Positions 46,589 to 57,984 of a stretch of DNA of 64,000 nucleotides are shown one piece after another. The notes below the pieces were generated by a model. That model ran no database searches. It had not been told where the DNA came from and worked only from the letters and a program-made list of their open reading frames with translations. A program made the translations under genes and the position numbers. The stretch lies in assembly GCA_964016985.1 (NCBI GenBank), contig OZ024826.1, forward strand, positions 67,252,023 to 67,316,022. Reading direction: 5' to 3'. Position 1 is the stretch's first letter. Each line of letters begins with the position of its first letter. The stretch is from Anodontia alba (lineage: Eukaryota > Mollusca > Bivalvia > Lucinida > Lucinidae).

Positions 46589-47545
46589 TTTTATCTTCAT
46601 TTACGTCCCATTTGATACCTAAAGCGCGGTCACTGGGCATCGCAAGGGTTTAGGCTTACAACCAATGCAGCTCTTTCAGACTCCGGCATTGCTCAAAGAA
46701 CATCCCTGCTGTTACTAAGCCACTTTGTAAGCTTGTAGCCCCTCCCCACCCCCCCCCCCCCACCCCCACCCCCCATATTCATCAGAGACTGCACATTTAG
46801 GGCTAGTTTTACTGCATCATTCTCTGTTGGGACGAGACCTTAACCACGAACTGATTTTATCTTCATTTACGTCCCAGTTGATACCTAAAGCGCGGTCACT
46901 AGGCATCGCTATGGTTTTAGGCTTTTAGGTCTTTGTTTATTATAGTGATTAATTTGATTTTTATGTTTTCGCTTTGATGCATTGACTTAGTTGGGAGCCT
47001 TTAAGCGAACCGAACTTTTATGTATTTCTGTATTAAGAGTAGTATCGGGACCCAGGGTGAAGTTAGCTAGCTGTAAAAGTGCTTTAACCGCCACCCCCCC
47101 CCCCCACACCCCCGGTGGTTTGCTCTACCGACCGTTCTAAGGCGGTGGTCCCGGTGTTGGTCTTACTCTTTGTTGCTTTGTGGTTTATTCTACGAGGCGA
47201 TTTGTTGTATGTCTTTCCGTGTGTCATTTTGTTCTTGTGTTTTTCAGTCCTTTTAGTATTGCGATTACCTCGCTTGGGGAAGAGAGAGCTAATCTTAGTG
47301 CTTTTCGTACGTTTGTTCGGTTTGTGCTTGTTTAGATTGTCGGTTTCCTCTTCCTCTTGGGGTCTGGGAAGGAATGCGGTTTGTGATTGTGGCACTCCCT
47401 GGACTTTTCTCTTACTTGTTTTTACAACCTATGGAGCTCTTTCAGACTCCGGCATTGCTCGAAGAACATGCCTGCAACACGTTACTAACTTCATCAGAGA
47501 CTGCAGATCTAGGGCGAGTTTTACTGCATCCTTCTCTGTTTGGAC
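46589..47545 (-). repeat. Local duplication inside BEL/Pao RT
   Basis: The RT segment 46589-46848 is repeated as 46854-46924 plus 47424-47545, split by X. Shared words: TACGTCCCAKTTGATACCTA, AAAGCGCGGTCACTRGGCAT, GAGCTCTTTCAGACTCCGGC and TTCATCAGAGACTGCA. The first copy carries its own ~60 bp insert with a C-run (about 46716-46778). Confidence 0.85.
46925..47423 (+). mobile_element. Family X, copy 1 (left-truncated, inside BEL/Pao RT)
   Basis: 499 bp between GGCTT and ACAACC. The duplicated RT segment preserves the empty site GGCTTACAACC (about 46652-46662). It starts inside X at CTTTGTTTATTATAGTG and ends CTCTTACTTGTTTTT. It contains the C-run before GGTGGTTTGCTCTACC. Confidence 0.88.
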
Positions 47546-48297
47546 AAACTTTAGACAGTCGTCTACATAGAAATTTCTTTTGATGGTATTCGAATAAATG
47601 TGCGTTATCGCCGGCGGTCCGTTTCAGAGCATATGCAGCACATCTTGGTGACGATGTCGCACCGAATAAATGGATCTGCATTCCATTCGGCCACCACAGA
47701 AAGCGAAGAGCGTCGCAGTCTCTTTCCAGAACACAAACCTGGTGAAACATAGCTCCGACATCAGCAGCCAGAGCTACATTTTCTTGACTAAATCGGATAA
47801 CAACACCAAACTGTTATTTAAATTGGGATATGTAGCAACTGGCTGTTTAGGACCTTGTAGCAACATACTTCGCTGCATAATCAATTTTCCAGGTTTGCTT
47901 GCATTAATGACAGGATGGTTTGGTAGGTACCAGACACGCTCTGATTCGGTGGCCATGTGCGTCACTTCTCTTGCAAATGTAGTCGTTGACTGTTTCTGTA
48001 TATTTCTGATGCAATGACGAGTCATGTGACAGCGCGTCTCAGCTGCTGTAAGCGGGCAAGTGCCAAAGCCATATTGTTTGGCAAACATGTGTTCACGTCA
48101 CGCCCAGTCGGTGATGTCTATTTTTAAAGGTGGTGGAAGACTCCATGGTCTGCATGGCACGCTTGTCTTCCACAGACCTAGCTTCGTTTCATCATGTATT
48201 CTATCTGTGCGTTGTCTACTTTCTTTCAAGCTGCTGTTGCATCAAGACGTCACTTGTGTTTTGAAAATGTACATGTATTTCTTCTGTTGTACATGTC

Positions 48298-48558
48298 TTA
48301 AGAGGTCCATGTATCGCCCAACCTAGACGTTGTACAGATCGCGTACGGCTGATCACAGTTGCCAGAACGTACTTCCAGCGGGATATGAGCAGCCGGAGAA
48401 TCTGAGCCGATTAGCAACATTACGTTGTTGGTGTCAGTTCTAGGGACATCAATGTCTATAGCGGCATTTACCGCTGCTGACTGAGCCGAAATGGGAAGCC
48501 GCTTTACCAGCCACACATTTCGCAGGGTCACTGTCCTCACCGTTTGAACGTTGAACAT
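48298..48558 (-). pseudogene. BEL/Pao protease
   Basis: VPRTDTNNVMLLIGSDSPAA followed by HIPLEVRSGNCDQPYA matches the region after the active site of Pao aspartic proteases, including the LLIG.D hydrophobic-Gly motif. The upstream active-site DTG/DSG was not found in frame. Broken at the C-terminal side near 48300. Confidence 0.75.
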
Positions 48559-48889
48559 GTAGATCCTTTTCTTGATTTATACTGCCAGTGGAGCTCACAG
48601 TTGAAATATGGAATGTCTGCTGGCAACGTCCAATGAATCTAGCAAACGCTCGTCGTACAGCGACTTGTCAGGGATACATGTTTACCCAACAATTGAAACA
48701 CAACCTTTGAACAAGCTTATTGTGGTCATTCAGGCCCATTACTTTGAACCATTCACACTAAGCTACATCGGACGGGGCAGCAATTACTTTATTGTAAAGT
48801 AGTGATCTTCACTCCAATATTTTGATTCTTACCAGAATATGAATTGACTGTTTTCCTTTGTCAGATCAACACCGTACTGAACTAGTGAC

Positions 48890-50500
48890 ACGTAATGTTT
48901 CATCTACAAATTTTGCCGGGTCAGAAAAACGCGGCTCCTTCCCGGGGCATGTCCCTTTAACGAGTTCACTGATCTGCCCATTTTATTCTCAGATACAATG
49001 CGTCTTAAATTTTCTGATTTAAAGAAAAAACCTTATACAGGGTGATTTCACATTTCTGCTTTTCTAAAGCTAATCTTGACAGGCCATAAATATCGGATGC
49101 TTTTAATTGCGGACCATTTACTAATTTGTCAATACAAGATCTAGCAACTACATGAGCCTACCATACCGCGAGTACAATTTGACCTAGCTTTTGAAACCAT
49201 CGTTTGGCTTTAGTAACACACAGTCTTCTATGCAAAATTTTGCTCCACCCTTACAGTATTGAATCAGATAACTTAATCTTAGTCTGTGATCACTAATGCT
49301 TGTTTCAAAGTTCTTTATGAATTTACAATAGTCTGTAAGTGTACCATTAAAGGTCAACAGCTCTGGCTTCGGTAGGGTGAACCCCTCCTGCAATGTAGTT
49401 GCAAGCCGCTGGGAAAGCTGCGTCTATGCTGGTCACGCACTTACAACTTTTTCCTTCTTTCGTTATACATTTACCGGATATTTACATTATGTTTTGATGG
49501 ACGCATGCGCTCTTCGTAAGTAAACAAGGGCGTTTGATGGACGCATGAGCTCTTGATAAAGAAACAAGGGGGACTAAAAGCCGGGAGTAAATCCCGAGAG
49601 CCGTAATGCCACGTGGGTAGAGTGCATATTTACCAATATTGTGGTATTTTTCTCTAAAATAGCAACGAATGGGGATGATTTCTGGTATGTTATTCTTTTT
49701 CTGCCATTTTTATTACCTATTTATATTATTTAATCTCAAACTGTATGAATAAGATGGTTCGATCGGCCGCGATCGAAACCGAAAGTAGGTCATCGGAGGG
49801 TAAAAATGTTATTCACTCGCTTTAAAGCGCTTTGACCCTAGTTATACCAAAATGACTCGAGAAAAAATGTACATCAAAATAAATATGTATACTATCGATA
49901 AAAAATAAAAAAAAAAAAAAAAACATTTGGGAAAATTCGTCTTTGTAAACAGAAGCACAATTAACAAAAACACCATGTACACCTGAAATCAGCACCTCAA
50001 GTATTGGCGTAGGAAATACTGACCTAATTATCGGATTAAATCACTTAGTATCCGTATCAATATCTTCTGGAGAATCATTGTAATTAAAAGCCTTGTAATG
50101 CGCACAGATTATTATCGTTTTCAGTGGTCAAATTTAGCATGCGCATGTCAAAGTCAGCTGAAATATAATGTAGAAGAAAAACAAAACCGAGGATATCCGG
50201 ATGCCTAATTATGCAAGAGCAAACGCTGCAAAGAAAGTTGTAAGTGTCACGCTAACATCCAAACTTCCCAAATGCAAAATGCAATGAGTTCGGAGAAGAC
50301 TTACCCTGGTCGTTCCTCTTCGGAGACTGAGATCTTATCGGCGTTTGTGAAGTAAGCGTAGATTCCGGACGAATATACATTTCATTTACCACTCTCGCAT
50401 TGTAACAAATAACTTGGAGCATGGGGTTTATACGTATTTCCTTGGATTGGCTAATTCGCCAGTCGCCAGCATCTTCGTGTTCATATTGTTGCTCCAGCAA
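48890..50500 (-). pseudogene. BEL/Pao gag
   Basis: 49393-49184 has FTLPKPELLTFNGTLTDYCK, FIKNFETSISDHRLRLSYLI and QYCKGGAKFCIEDC, the DUF1759-like core of BEL/Pao gag. Downstream, 49190-48900 continues the family pattern with stops (KARSN, KMGRSVNSLKGHAPGR). The 50500-50252 frame (EQQYEHEDAGDWRISQSKEI) sits where the gag N-terminus is expected and is Gln/Glu-rich. An A-run at 49905-49924 and unassigned DNA lie between. Confidence 0.75.
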
Positions 50501-51107
50501 TTGTTGGTTTAACTCCAGTTTTCTTTGGGCACGCTGAAGTTCAACCGCTTCAATTTATGTTCCGCTAGAAGTCGCTTTGTTTTTATATTCCTTAATTTGG
50601 ATTTTGACGATACCAGTGAAGATGATGTCTACGAACTGACACGACTGACATCCGAACAACCGTCAGTATCTTCAGGTATAGGCCTATTTCGTCCAGACAT
50701 CCACTGATAATACCTATCCTCGAACTCGACGAGGTATCTCTCAAAACTTGATATCGCTCCAAATCATTTATTCCAAACATTGTAAATGTACAGACTGTAA
50801 CTGCTCAAACATAATTTACCGTACAGCTGCTTCACTTTCTCTATGTTGTCATAAGATGTCATGTCCTTCTCCAGTTGTACAGTTAACTGGACATTCAAAC
50901 CCATTGCTTTGAACCATTCACATAATTAACTGACTTATCAGGGACTTGTCCAGTTGTACAGTTTCCTTGTACAGTTTAGTTAGTTGCCCAAATTAGCGCT
51001 TCGTATTCGTTTAATACTGGGATTCGTTGTGTGCATCTGCGGTAGCCATAGACGTCTCCATGCTGATGCGCTAATAACTGTTTCCACTAACACAGCTAGT
51101 TGAGAAT

Positions 51108-51486
51108 TGTAAGTAATTTCGGGACTAACAACAAATAATCGTCGAGACATGTGCCTCCATATATTTTCTTTTAGTTCACGGTTATGGCGTTGTAATGGAA
51201 TTATGCAAAATTCTCTGGAATTATGGAAAATATAAATAACTACATACATAATACACAAGTCAGATATAGACCATAAATTTCCAACTAACTCGCGCTGATC
51301 TGCATTGTACTTACGACGTCTTAACTTAGGTCATGGTAATTAGATTGCTACGTTGGCGTAACAGTCGTTAAGCGCGACGTAACGTCGCGTCAAATTACAA
51401 AAAAAGAGCGTTTTTAAAAAGTGACCATTTCAGCATTTCAGGACACATTTTGATTTTGATTAGAAAATCTAAGAACGGTTCTTACA
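51108..51486 (-). repeat. BEL/Pao LTR, right (5' LTR)
   Basis: 379 bp, TGTAAG...CTTACA, matching the uninterrupted parts of the left LTR. It would hold the promoter for the minus-strand element. A primer site directly inside is not obvious; the nearest CCA (51083-51085) is 23 nt away. Confidence 0.8.
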
Positions 51487-52180
51487 AAGAGGGAAGCAAT
51501 GTTATCAAGCACATAACCCATGCACTTTGCTGCATAACATTCCTATCTGTTTGTAAGAATGATAATGATTTCTAAATTATTCCGACTATTATATATAGAC
51601 TAAGTCGCCATAAAATTTGGGTTCAGAAGAACCTTATACTTTGAGATTTTCAGGATGACAGCGATAAAAATAGAACCCCTATTTTAGAATTTTATCAATT
51701 ACATTTTTATTCCGATTATTAAGGTCATTGGCTTTCTAGCAAAACGAATAAATTGAGACATATTTACACCATAGAATGTAGCGCGAGGGACATTGCCATC
51801 CAAAAACGGAACATTTACAATCCCTTTTAGAAAAATCGTCTGCTCTGTAAGAAATACAAGAAGTCACCTTTTCAGAAAAGAAATTTGACAGAGATGCCTC
51901 CACTGAAAGTGTGTTCATTCCACTTAAAAACTATTTTAACGATAAGATTCAAAATCCATCGTGGTTCTGTTAGTAGTTTTCTTGTGTTCTGGCTTCTGGT
52001 CGCCATTGCTTTGTTTTAGGCAGGGCTTTCGTGGTAAGGCGTTTTCGAAATTTTATCGCAGACACAGTGCCTTGGTAGAAAAATATAGCGTCAGTCTGAA
52101 AACACTTCCGCAACAAGGCATATCGGAACCAGAATCTTACGGTGACAGTGTACAGATTTAGAAAAATTGTAGGAAGCAAT
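51487..52180. other. No recognised feature
   Basis: AT-rich spacer between the BEL/Pao LTR and X copy 2. No gene signature. Confidence 0.45.
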
Positions 52181-52797
52181 TCAGAAAACTTATTAACCGT
52201 TATAAAAGAATTGCGGCAGACTGCATGCCTAGTTGTCAACCTAATTATTGTTGATGGCTATGCATTACACGACGGCGGTTCGGGCCTCAGATTCAATGAC
52301 GGTCTCTTCGTAAAACTTTAACCAGTGGGTTGGGGCTTGACGATATGTCTTTGACTTGGCCCGCCGTGGTTCAACTATTGGTTTTCATTTACTCTGGCAT
52401 ACAGTAGAATTAGCCATGAGTACTCGTCTTTGTTTATTATAGTGATTAATTTGATTTTTATATTTTTATGTTTTCGCTTTGATGCATTGACTGGGTTGGG
52501 AGCCTTTACGCGAACCGAATTTTTATGTATTAAGAGTAGCATCGGGACCCAGGGTGAAGTTGGCTAGTAAAAGTTCTTTAAAGACCTCACCCAACCACCC
52601 CCCCCCCCCCCCCCCCCACGGTGGTTTACTCTAATGACCGTTCTAAGGCGGTGGTCCCGGTGTTAGTTTTACTCTTTGTTGTTTTGTGGTTTATTCTACG
52701 AGACGATTTGTTTTATGTCTTACCTAGTGTCATTTTGTTCTTGTTTTTTTTTCAGTCCTTTTAACATTACGATTACCTCGCTTGGGGAAGAGAGCTT
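52181..52797 (+). mobile_element. Family X, copy 2 (longest left end)
   Basis: Extends left to TTATAAAAGAATTGCGGCAG and TTGTTGATGGCTATGC. It then has TAACCAGTGGGTTGGGGCTT, GTGGTTCAACTATTGG, GTTTATTATAGTGATTAATT, GCATCGGGACCCAGGGTG, a long C-run (about 52595-52617), GGTGGTTTACTCTA and CCTCGCTTGGGGAAGAGAG. The right third is missing. Confidence 0.88.
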
Positions 52798-53225
52798 GAA
52801 GATTTCTTGGGAACTACTACACCTAAGATTTTGAAATTTGCTACAAACATTGGTACAACTAGTTGTATTGAGTATAGCTTGACCGCACGGATAATGTTAA
52901 GTTTGTACCTTTTGGCTCAAACGATGAGCTGATTCATGCAAAATCACCTCTAAAACTACCGGTTTCATTACTCTAAAACTACCGGTTTGGCATTGTTAAT
53001 GTCAACTGATTAATACTGCGCACATCAGTTGCTAAATTAATGATGTTTTTATTATAGACCTACAAAAATAAATAATCACTTTTGTTCATAAATTCAACAA
53101 TTTCCAACAATAATAACAAATATCAAACTTCGGTGGAGTTGATGTCGCCCCCTCCCCCCACCCTCTACCCCCGCCCCCCACTAAAAGTAATGCGTATAAG
53201 AAGAAATTAATATAGAAATTTCATC
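52798..53225. other. No recognised feature
   Basis: Contains two copies of AAACTACCGGTTT within 52955-52990 and a C-rich tract at 53145-53180. No gene seen. Confidence 0.45.
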
Positions 53226-53227
53226 AA

Positions 53228-53990
53228 AGCATATGCATTTTCCCATATGATGCACGAGAAGTTCGGCTCAGAAAGTACCCACAGTCTGTACAAGTGGAAA
53301 AAGTGACAAAATTAAATTTAAAAAAGATCATATCCAAACCACGTGCACTTCTGCAGACCCCGGAAAAAACATGTGCAAAGTTTCAAAAAGACCAGTTTAA
53401 AATTGTATGAGAAGTTGCAATCACAAGGTACACATTATAATGAGGGTGAAAAATGACTAAGTTCAAAAAGTAGAAAAAAGTAACAAAAATTAAGGCAAAG
53501 ATTATATGAAAAGCACATGCACATCTTCAGACTATGGAGAAAACATGTGCAAAGTTTCAAAACGATGGTACAATTTTATAATTGTATGAGGAGTTGTGCT
53601 CACGAGGCCTATACATTATATTGGGTGTGAAAAATGACTAAGTTCACAATGTGGAAAAAGGGACAAAAAATGTTCTAACAAATATACCCAAACCATATGC
53701 ACATCCTCATACCATGAAAAAAACACATTCAAAACAATCGGTACAAAACTGTAGAGGTCTATATATTGAGGGTGAAAATGACTAAGTTCACAATGTGGAA
53801 AAGTAATCTAACAATTATAAATCTAACATCCTCATACCATGAAGAAAACATGTGCAGTTTTAAAATGATCGGTACAAAACTGTAAGAGGAGTTGCGCTCA
53901 CAAGACACCCAGGGTATAAATGTACGAACAGACGCACGGATGGACCGACGGACGGACGAACGGACGGAAACTTGCACGCCTAAGTCGCCC
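53228..53990. repeat. Tandem array, ~150-170 bp unit, GGAC end
   Basis: About four units with GAAAAATGACTAAGTTCA, AAACATGTGCAAAGTTTCAA, GCACATCYTCA and GAGGAGTTGYGCTCACRAG. It ends in GGACGGACGAACGGACGG (about 53940-53968) and GCTAAAGCAGATGCAAC, the same kind of end as the 18747 array element. Confidence 0.8.
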
Positions 53991-54475
53991 TGCTAAAGCA
54001 GATGCAACAATAATGGATACTTTTGAACAGTAAAAACATGGTACTTTTTCTTTTTTGCAATTGGTACCGGCAGCGAGTGCCGCTTTTTAACAAAGTTGGT
54101 AATTTTCCTCTTGATAAATTGTTCGCCCTACGAATTAAAGCGTCAAACACGCATGTGTCGAGCGAGTTAAGGGCATTTGATATACATCGTTGTTATTTTT
54201 GCTATTTTCTACACGTGAGATAACTTTTGCGACTTTCTATTTGCTGTCGTGCACACTAACCTTCTTCTAAAAAGGAATCTACTTGTTTCCAAGGGGAACA
54301 AATATTTTGTTCCTAGAGCACTGCTTTTCAGAGAAAATTAAAAAAAATGCCGGAACTACCTCCCCTGTTAGTGAATCTTTTCCTCTAAACGCCGTGTTGA
54401 GCGTCATATAAATGTTTTGCGACGAAACATAAATGTATTCGTTATTTTAATAATATGATATTTGTTTTATTTCAG

Positions 54476-54871
54476 ATTGATGAAGACGTAAACGATACAA
54501 ATGATATTCGATTGTCTCCTATTCCGGTAATTCGAAACTCCTACCGTCCAGTATGCAATTTCGAATCAGAAGATGGTCTAAGTTCACAGCCAATAATTCG
54601 AATGGCACCAGTTCTACCACGGACATGCGTTGCCAGGGGATATGTCCCAAACAGCGTGCTCAAAAGAAGAAATGTGAACAATCTACAAAAAAGAAAAATT
54701 CTGACGACTGTAAAACAGAAAGCAAAAAATTTAAAACCTAAACTTCCCAAAGTAAGGGATGTTAATGTAATTGATAAATATGCAAGGTTGTTATTTCCCC
54801 TTCTATTTATTGTGTTCAATATTTCTTACTGGGGCTATTATCTCGTTAAGCAGTATCAAAACAACAGATAA
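54476..54871 (+). CDS. Cys-loop ligand-gated ion channel, last coding exon
   Basis: After a strong splice acceptor (TTTGTTTTATTTCAG, ending 54475) a 131-codon exon runs to TAA at 54869-54871. The C-terminal VIDKYARLLFPLLFIVFNIS plus YWGYYL is the fourth membrane segment of Cys-loop receptors and looks most like anion channels (glycine/GABA/glutamate-gated type) from the Phe-Pro and FN-YW pattern. Before it is a basic stretch (KRRNVNNLQKRKILTTVKQK, then KAKNLKPKLPK), the end of the large cytoplasmic loop. The ligand-binding domain and membrane segments 1-3 must lie in upstream exons, which I could not find in the window. AATAAA signals follow at 55422-55427 and 55576-55581. The frame is intact, so this is probably a living host gene. 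Confidence 0.8.
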   Translation: MDEDVNDTNDIRLSPIPVIRNSYRPVCNFESEDGLSSQPIIRMAPVLPRTCVARGYVPNSVLKRRNVNNLQKRKILTTVKQKAKNLKPKLPKVRDVNVIDKYARLLFPLLFIVFNISYWGYYLVKQYQNNR

Positions 54872-55735
54872 CGAACGCTTCACGTGCAAATAACCTGATA
54901 TTTTACGTAAAAAATAGAAGATATTTTAAGAAAACAAGAATGAATGGTGTGCTAAATGTATTTTCATAAATGACACAGACAAAAGAAAACTGTGTATCTC
55001 ATACATTGCCCGTTATGTCTAAAATGTCTGTTGAACCGCAGTTGCACATCAGTATTGTAGGATAACGGGCTGCGATATGCAAAAATGTCATCGTCGGAGC
55101 ACATGCGAACAGCTGAGTGATAGGTACTGTAGATATAGTAAGTTATATAAGAACTTATAACACATTTGTTGGTCCGACTGTGCGGATGTGCAGATTGTCC
55201 CGCTCTTGCTGTTCGCATCTATCACGGTATCGTATTTTCGTATTACGGGGCTCAGTTCTTCTTTTGTCAAAAGCTGTGGAAGTTTACGTAAATATATGTG
55301 TGCAAAGCTAGTGGAGTGAATGTGGATTAGAGAGTACAAGTAAATGTATATCTAAAAACTGCCTTCGTTTGGAAATCAAATTGAAAGCATACTTTCATTA
55401 CTTTTTCTCGAACACGGATGGAATAAATTTATGATTTTACATTCATACATTATTTATATGACATGATAAGATGTTGCTGTTTAAAACGTGCAGCGCATCA
55501 AAGCAGAAAAATGAGCAATTTGAAAACAACGCACTTATCTTTACTGTTTCCTTGAAACAATTAATGAAATTCCACAATAAAGGCCAAAATTATGAAGCTC
55601 ATCCTTCATCAGGCACCGAAAGAAGATGATGTACAAACAAAGCGGCACATATATAATAACCGACGTACGAACAAAAAAGCGCCTAGGAACAGTCAGCAGA
55701 AAAACAACTGGGCGAAAGCGAGCGGGGCTTAAGCT
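54872..55735 (+). other. Probable 3' UTR and downstream of the channel gene
   Basis: AT-rich, with no family repeat recognised up to 55735. Two AATAAA hexamers lie 550 and 705 bp past the stop codon. Assignment to the UTR is inferred from position. Confidence 0.4.
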
Positions 55736-55739
55736 AGTT

Positions 55740-56245
55740 CTACTTGCGCTTAAACTCGCCCACAGTTACAATACAGCTCCATAATGCAATATGTGACTGG
55801 TCAGAGTACACGTCCTCTACTTGATCAGTGAAACAGTAAAACACATATAACCACAAACACTATAGTAAAACACATATAATCACACACAATGACGGAACAA
55901 AGCAGAGGGCCCGATAGCAATCTAGTGTCAGAGCACAAGAAACCCAGCCCACCAAATGGACCACAATCCCGACTACAGTCATTAATAGTTAAGCAATGGC
56001 AATCACCTCAGGCAATCATACATCAACCTAGCTCTCATAAAGTCCAAATACCGACCGATCGTCGGGTAATTAAAGAGGAAATCATGGATGAGGGCTCATG
56101 GTAATCACATCAGGCACTGGCAGCCAGAGCTTAAGAAAACTACCAGTTGAACCACGGAGGGCCCAAACAAATATATAACATCAACCTAACCTTCATAAAG
56201 TCCAAATACCGACCGACCGTCAGGCAATTAAAGAGGAAAATATAG
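55740..56245. repeat. Dispersed repeat related to 13190-13640, with internal duplication
   Basis: Internal words TTCATAAAGTCCAAATACCG and GGYAATTAAAGAGGAAA occur twice, about 160 bp apart (56030 and 56190 region). The left half matches 13190-13640. Confidence 0.6.
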
Positions 56246-56382
56246 CTGTCAACCATGATTGGATTAAAAGTCCAAAACTGTTTTCATTATGCTAATTAGT
56301 TCAGTAAATATGGGAAAAAACATATATAAAGGACATGTAAAAAAACAGGTTTGTTGTTCTGTGTGTTAAACAACTCTCAGAC

Positions 56383-56946
56383 TCAGTGACGGCCTCTTTA
56401 AACGGCCTAAAACTTTAACCAGTGGGTTCGGGCTTGACGCTTTGGCTTGGCCCGCCGTGGTTCAACTATTGGTTTCCATTTACTCTGGCATACAGTAGAA
56501 TTAGCCATGAGTACTCGTCCTTGTTTATTATAGTGATTAATTTGATTTTTATGTTTTCGCTTTGATGCATTGACTGAGTTGGGAGCCTTTATGCGAACCG
56601 AATTTTTATGTATTTCTGTATCGGGACCCAGGGTTAGCTGTAAAAGTGCTTTAAACCGCCGGTGGTTTACTCTAAGGCGGTGGTCCCGGTGTTAGTCTTA
56701 CTCTTTGTTGCTTTGTGGTTTATTCTAGGGGACGATTTGTTTATGCCTTGTGTCATTTTGTTCTTGTGTTTTTCAGTCCTTTTAGCATTGCGATTAACTC
56801 GCTTGAGGAAGAAAAAGTGCTTTTCATACGTTTGTTTGATTTGTGCTTGTTTGGATTTTTCTGTTTCTCTTCCTCTTGGTGTCTGGGGAGGGCTGCGGTT
56901 TGTGATTGTGACACTCCTTGATCTCTTACCTTTTTTGCATACCACG
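56383..56946 (+). mobile_element. Family X, copy 3
   Basis: Contains TTTAACCAGTGGGTTCGGGC, GTTCAACTATTGGTTTCC, GTTTATTATAGTGATTAATT, CGGGACCCAGGG, GGTGGTCCCGGTGTTAGTCT and CTCTTACCTTTTTT. It has no C-run at the usual place (AAACCGCCGGTGG). The right end is the same T-run end as copies 1 and 5. Confidence 0.88.
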
Positions 56947-57054
56947 CCTGTTGTGTTTGTGCCGTGTGGAGACCCTAGAAAGTCTCCCCATACATTCATT
57001 TAATGGTGTGCCAGAGTGCACTTTAAAATCACTTTTCGTATTCCTCTTACTCAT

Positions 57055-57645
57055 GATTCTTATTTATATCTCAAAAGACCGAAAATCGGACACTCGGTTG
57101 TATAAAGTCTCTTCGTATACATAGAGGTATGTGATTTTTTTTCGATGTTAAGATCGAATTTTATTTCACCAAATGAATATCAAAAATGTAGGATTTTTAT
57201 GAGTGGAGGTAAACACGAGTGAACCTACGTTTTGGTGTCCTGTTTGAAACACTGAAAATATCGGAAAACATGAAAGAAAGGCAGGGTAGTTTGCGAGACT
57301 GTATACCACCTCTCCCCACCCCCTGTCCCCCCATCCCCGGTATCCCCAGCTAAAAAGGTTTTCGATTTCACAAAGTGACCAGAATAGGCTGAGATCCCAA
57401 AGGAAATGAAATATAATATGCACAATGATAAAGTACGGGGAGACGTTTTACAGCCGCCAAACGAAACAACACCGGTTATAGTAAAGTAAAAAATCTAAAA
57501 GGTTGCCTTTGGAAACACACAAAAGAACGGAAATCGGAGACTGGGTTTTATTAAGTCTCTTCATATACAATAGTGTAGGTTACGAGGCTGTATACGCCCC
57601 TAGCACTGGCGTAAGCGGTATTCGATATTCAGAGTAACCAGAATG
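57055..57645 (-). repeat. Y-Z-Y repeat cluster
   Basis: Y copies lie on the minus strand at about 57055-57130 and 57495-57645. Between them is a sequence (about 57165-57490) whose right part, ATCCCAAAGGAAATGAAATA, CGGGGAGACGTTTTACAGCC and GCCGCCAAACGA, recurs at 61390-61490 next to another Y copy. Long minus-strand frames here are artefacts. Confidence 0.75.
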
Positions 57646-57984
57646 GTGAAAAAAAACCATAGATCTCCAGTAGATAATGCCACAGTGACATTAATGGTCT
57701 CTCACTATTGAGAAAAAAATAGCTTTACATGATTTATTGAGAAAATGTATTATCTATGCCATATCTTAAAAAAACTGCATCATTTTAAGTATGGAAACAG
57801 TTTTGTGATACGCATGCTTCATTTGATTTAGTTACATTATTTGCGGTGTGGCATTCAGATAGACTGTTGAAATAGTCAACATTTCATAAAAAACGTTGTT
57901 TAAGCCCACAGTTATTAGAATCTCTAATTGCTCGCTTTGTTTGCATTAAATTTCCTATTGTTTGTTATGTTTAAATGGTTACAA

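Larger units (their letters stand above)
46296..48088 (-). pseudogene. BEL/Pao reverse transcriptase, interrupted
   Basis: From 48088: ERVWYLPNHPVINASKPGKL and MLLQGP, the RT start. From 47750: [20 protein letters not shown] and [20 protein letters not shown], the central block. The catalytic YVDD is present but in another frame, at 47558-47569. From 46640: RALGIKWD, RPLTRRGILSIVGSIFDP, the palm-to-thumb part. A family X copy (46925-47423) and a ~265 bp local duplication separate these blocks. At least three frame changes are visible. Confidence 0.88.
42452..51486 (-). mobile_element. BEL/Pao LTR retrotransposon, decayed and nested
   Basis: Minus-strand element recognised from the series gag, protease, RT, RNase H remnant, integrase between two related flanks. 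The flanks share CGGGACTAACAAMAAATAAT, GGTTATGGCGTTGTAATGG, TTAAGCGCGAMGTAACG and CAGCATTTCA.GGACACATT. The right LTR has TGTAAG...CTTACA ends. I see no exact target duplication (left flank TAAAG, right AAGAG). All coding blocks are frameshifted. The left LTR holds a TIR element and a tandem duplication, and RT holds a family X insertion. This copy cannot move by itself. Confidence 0.85.
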
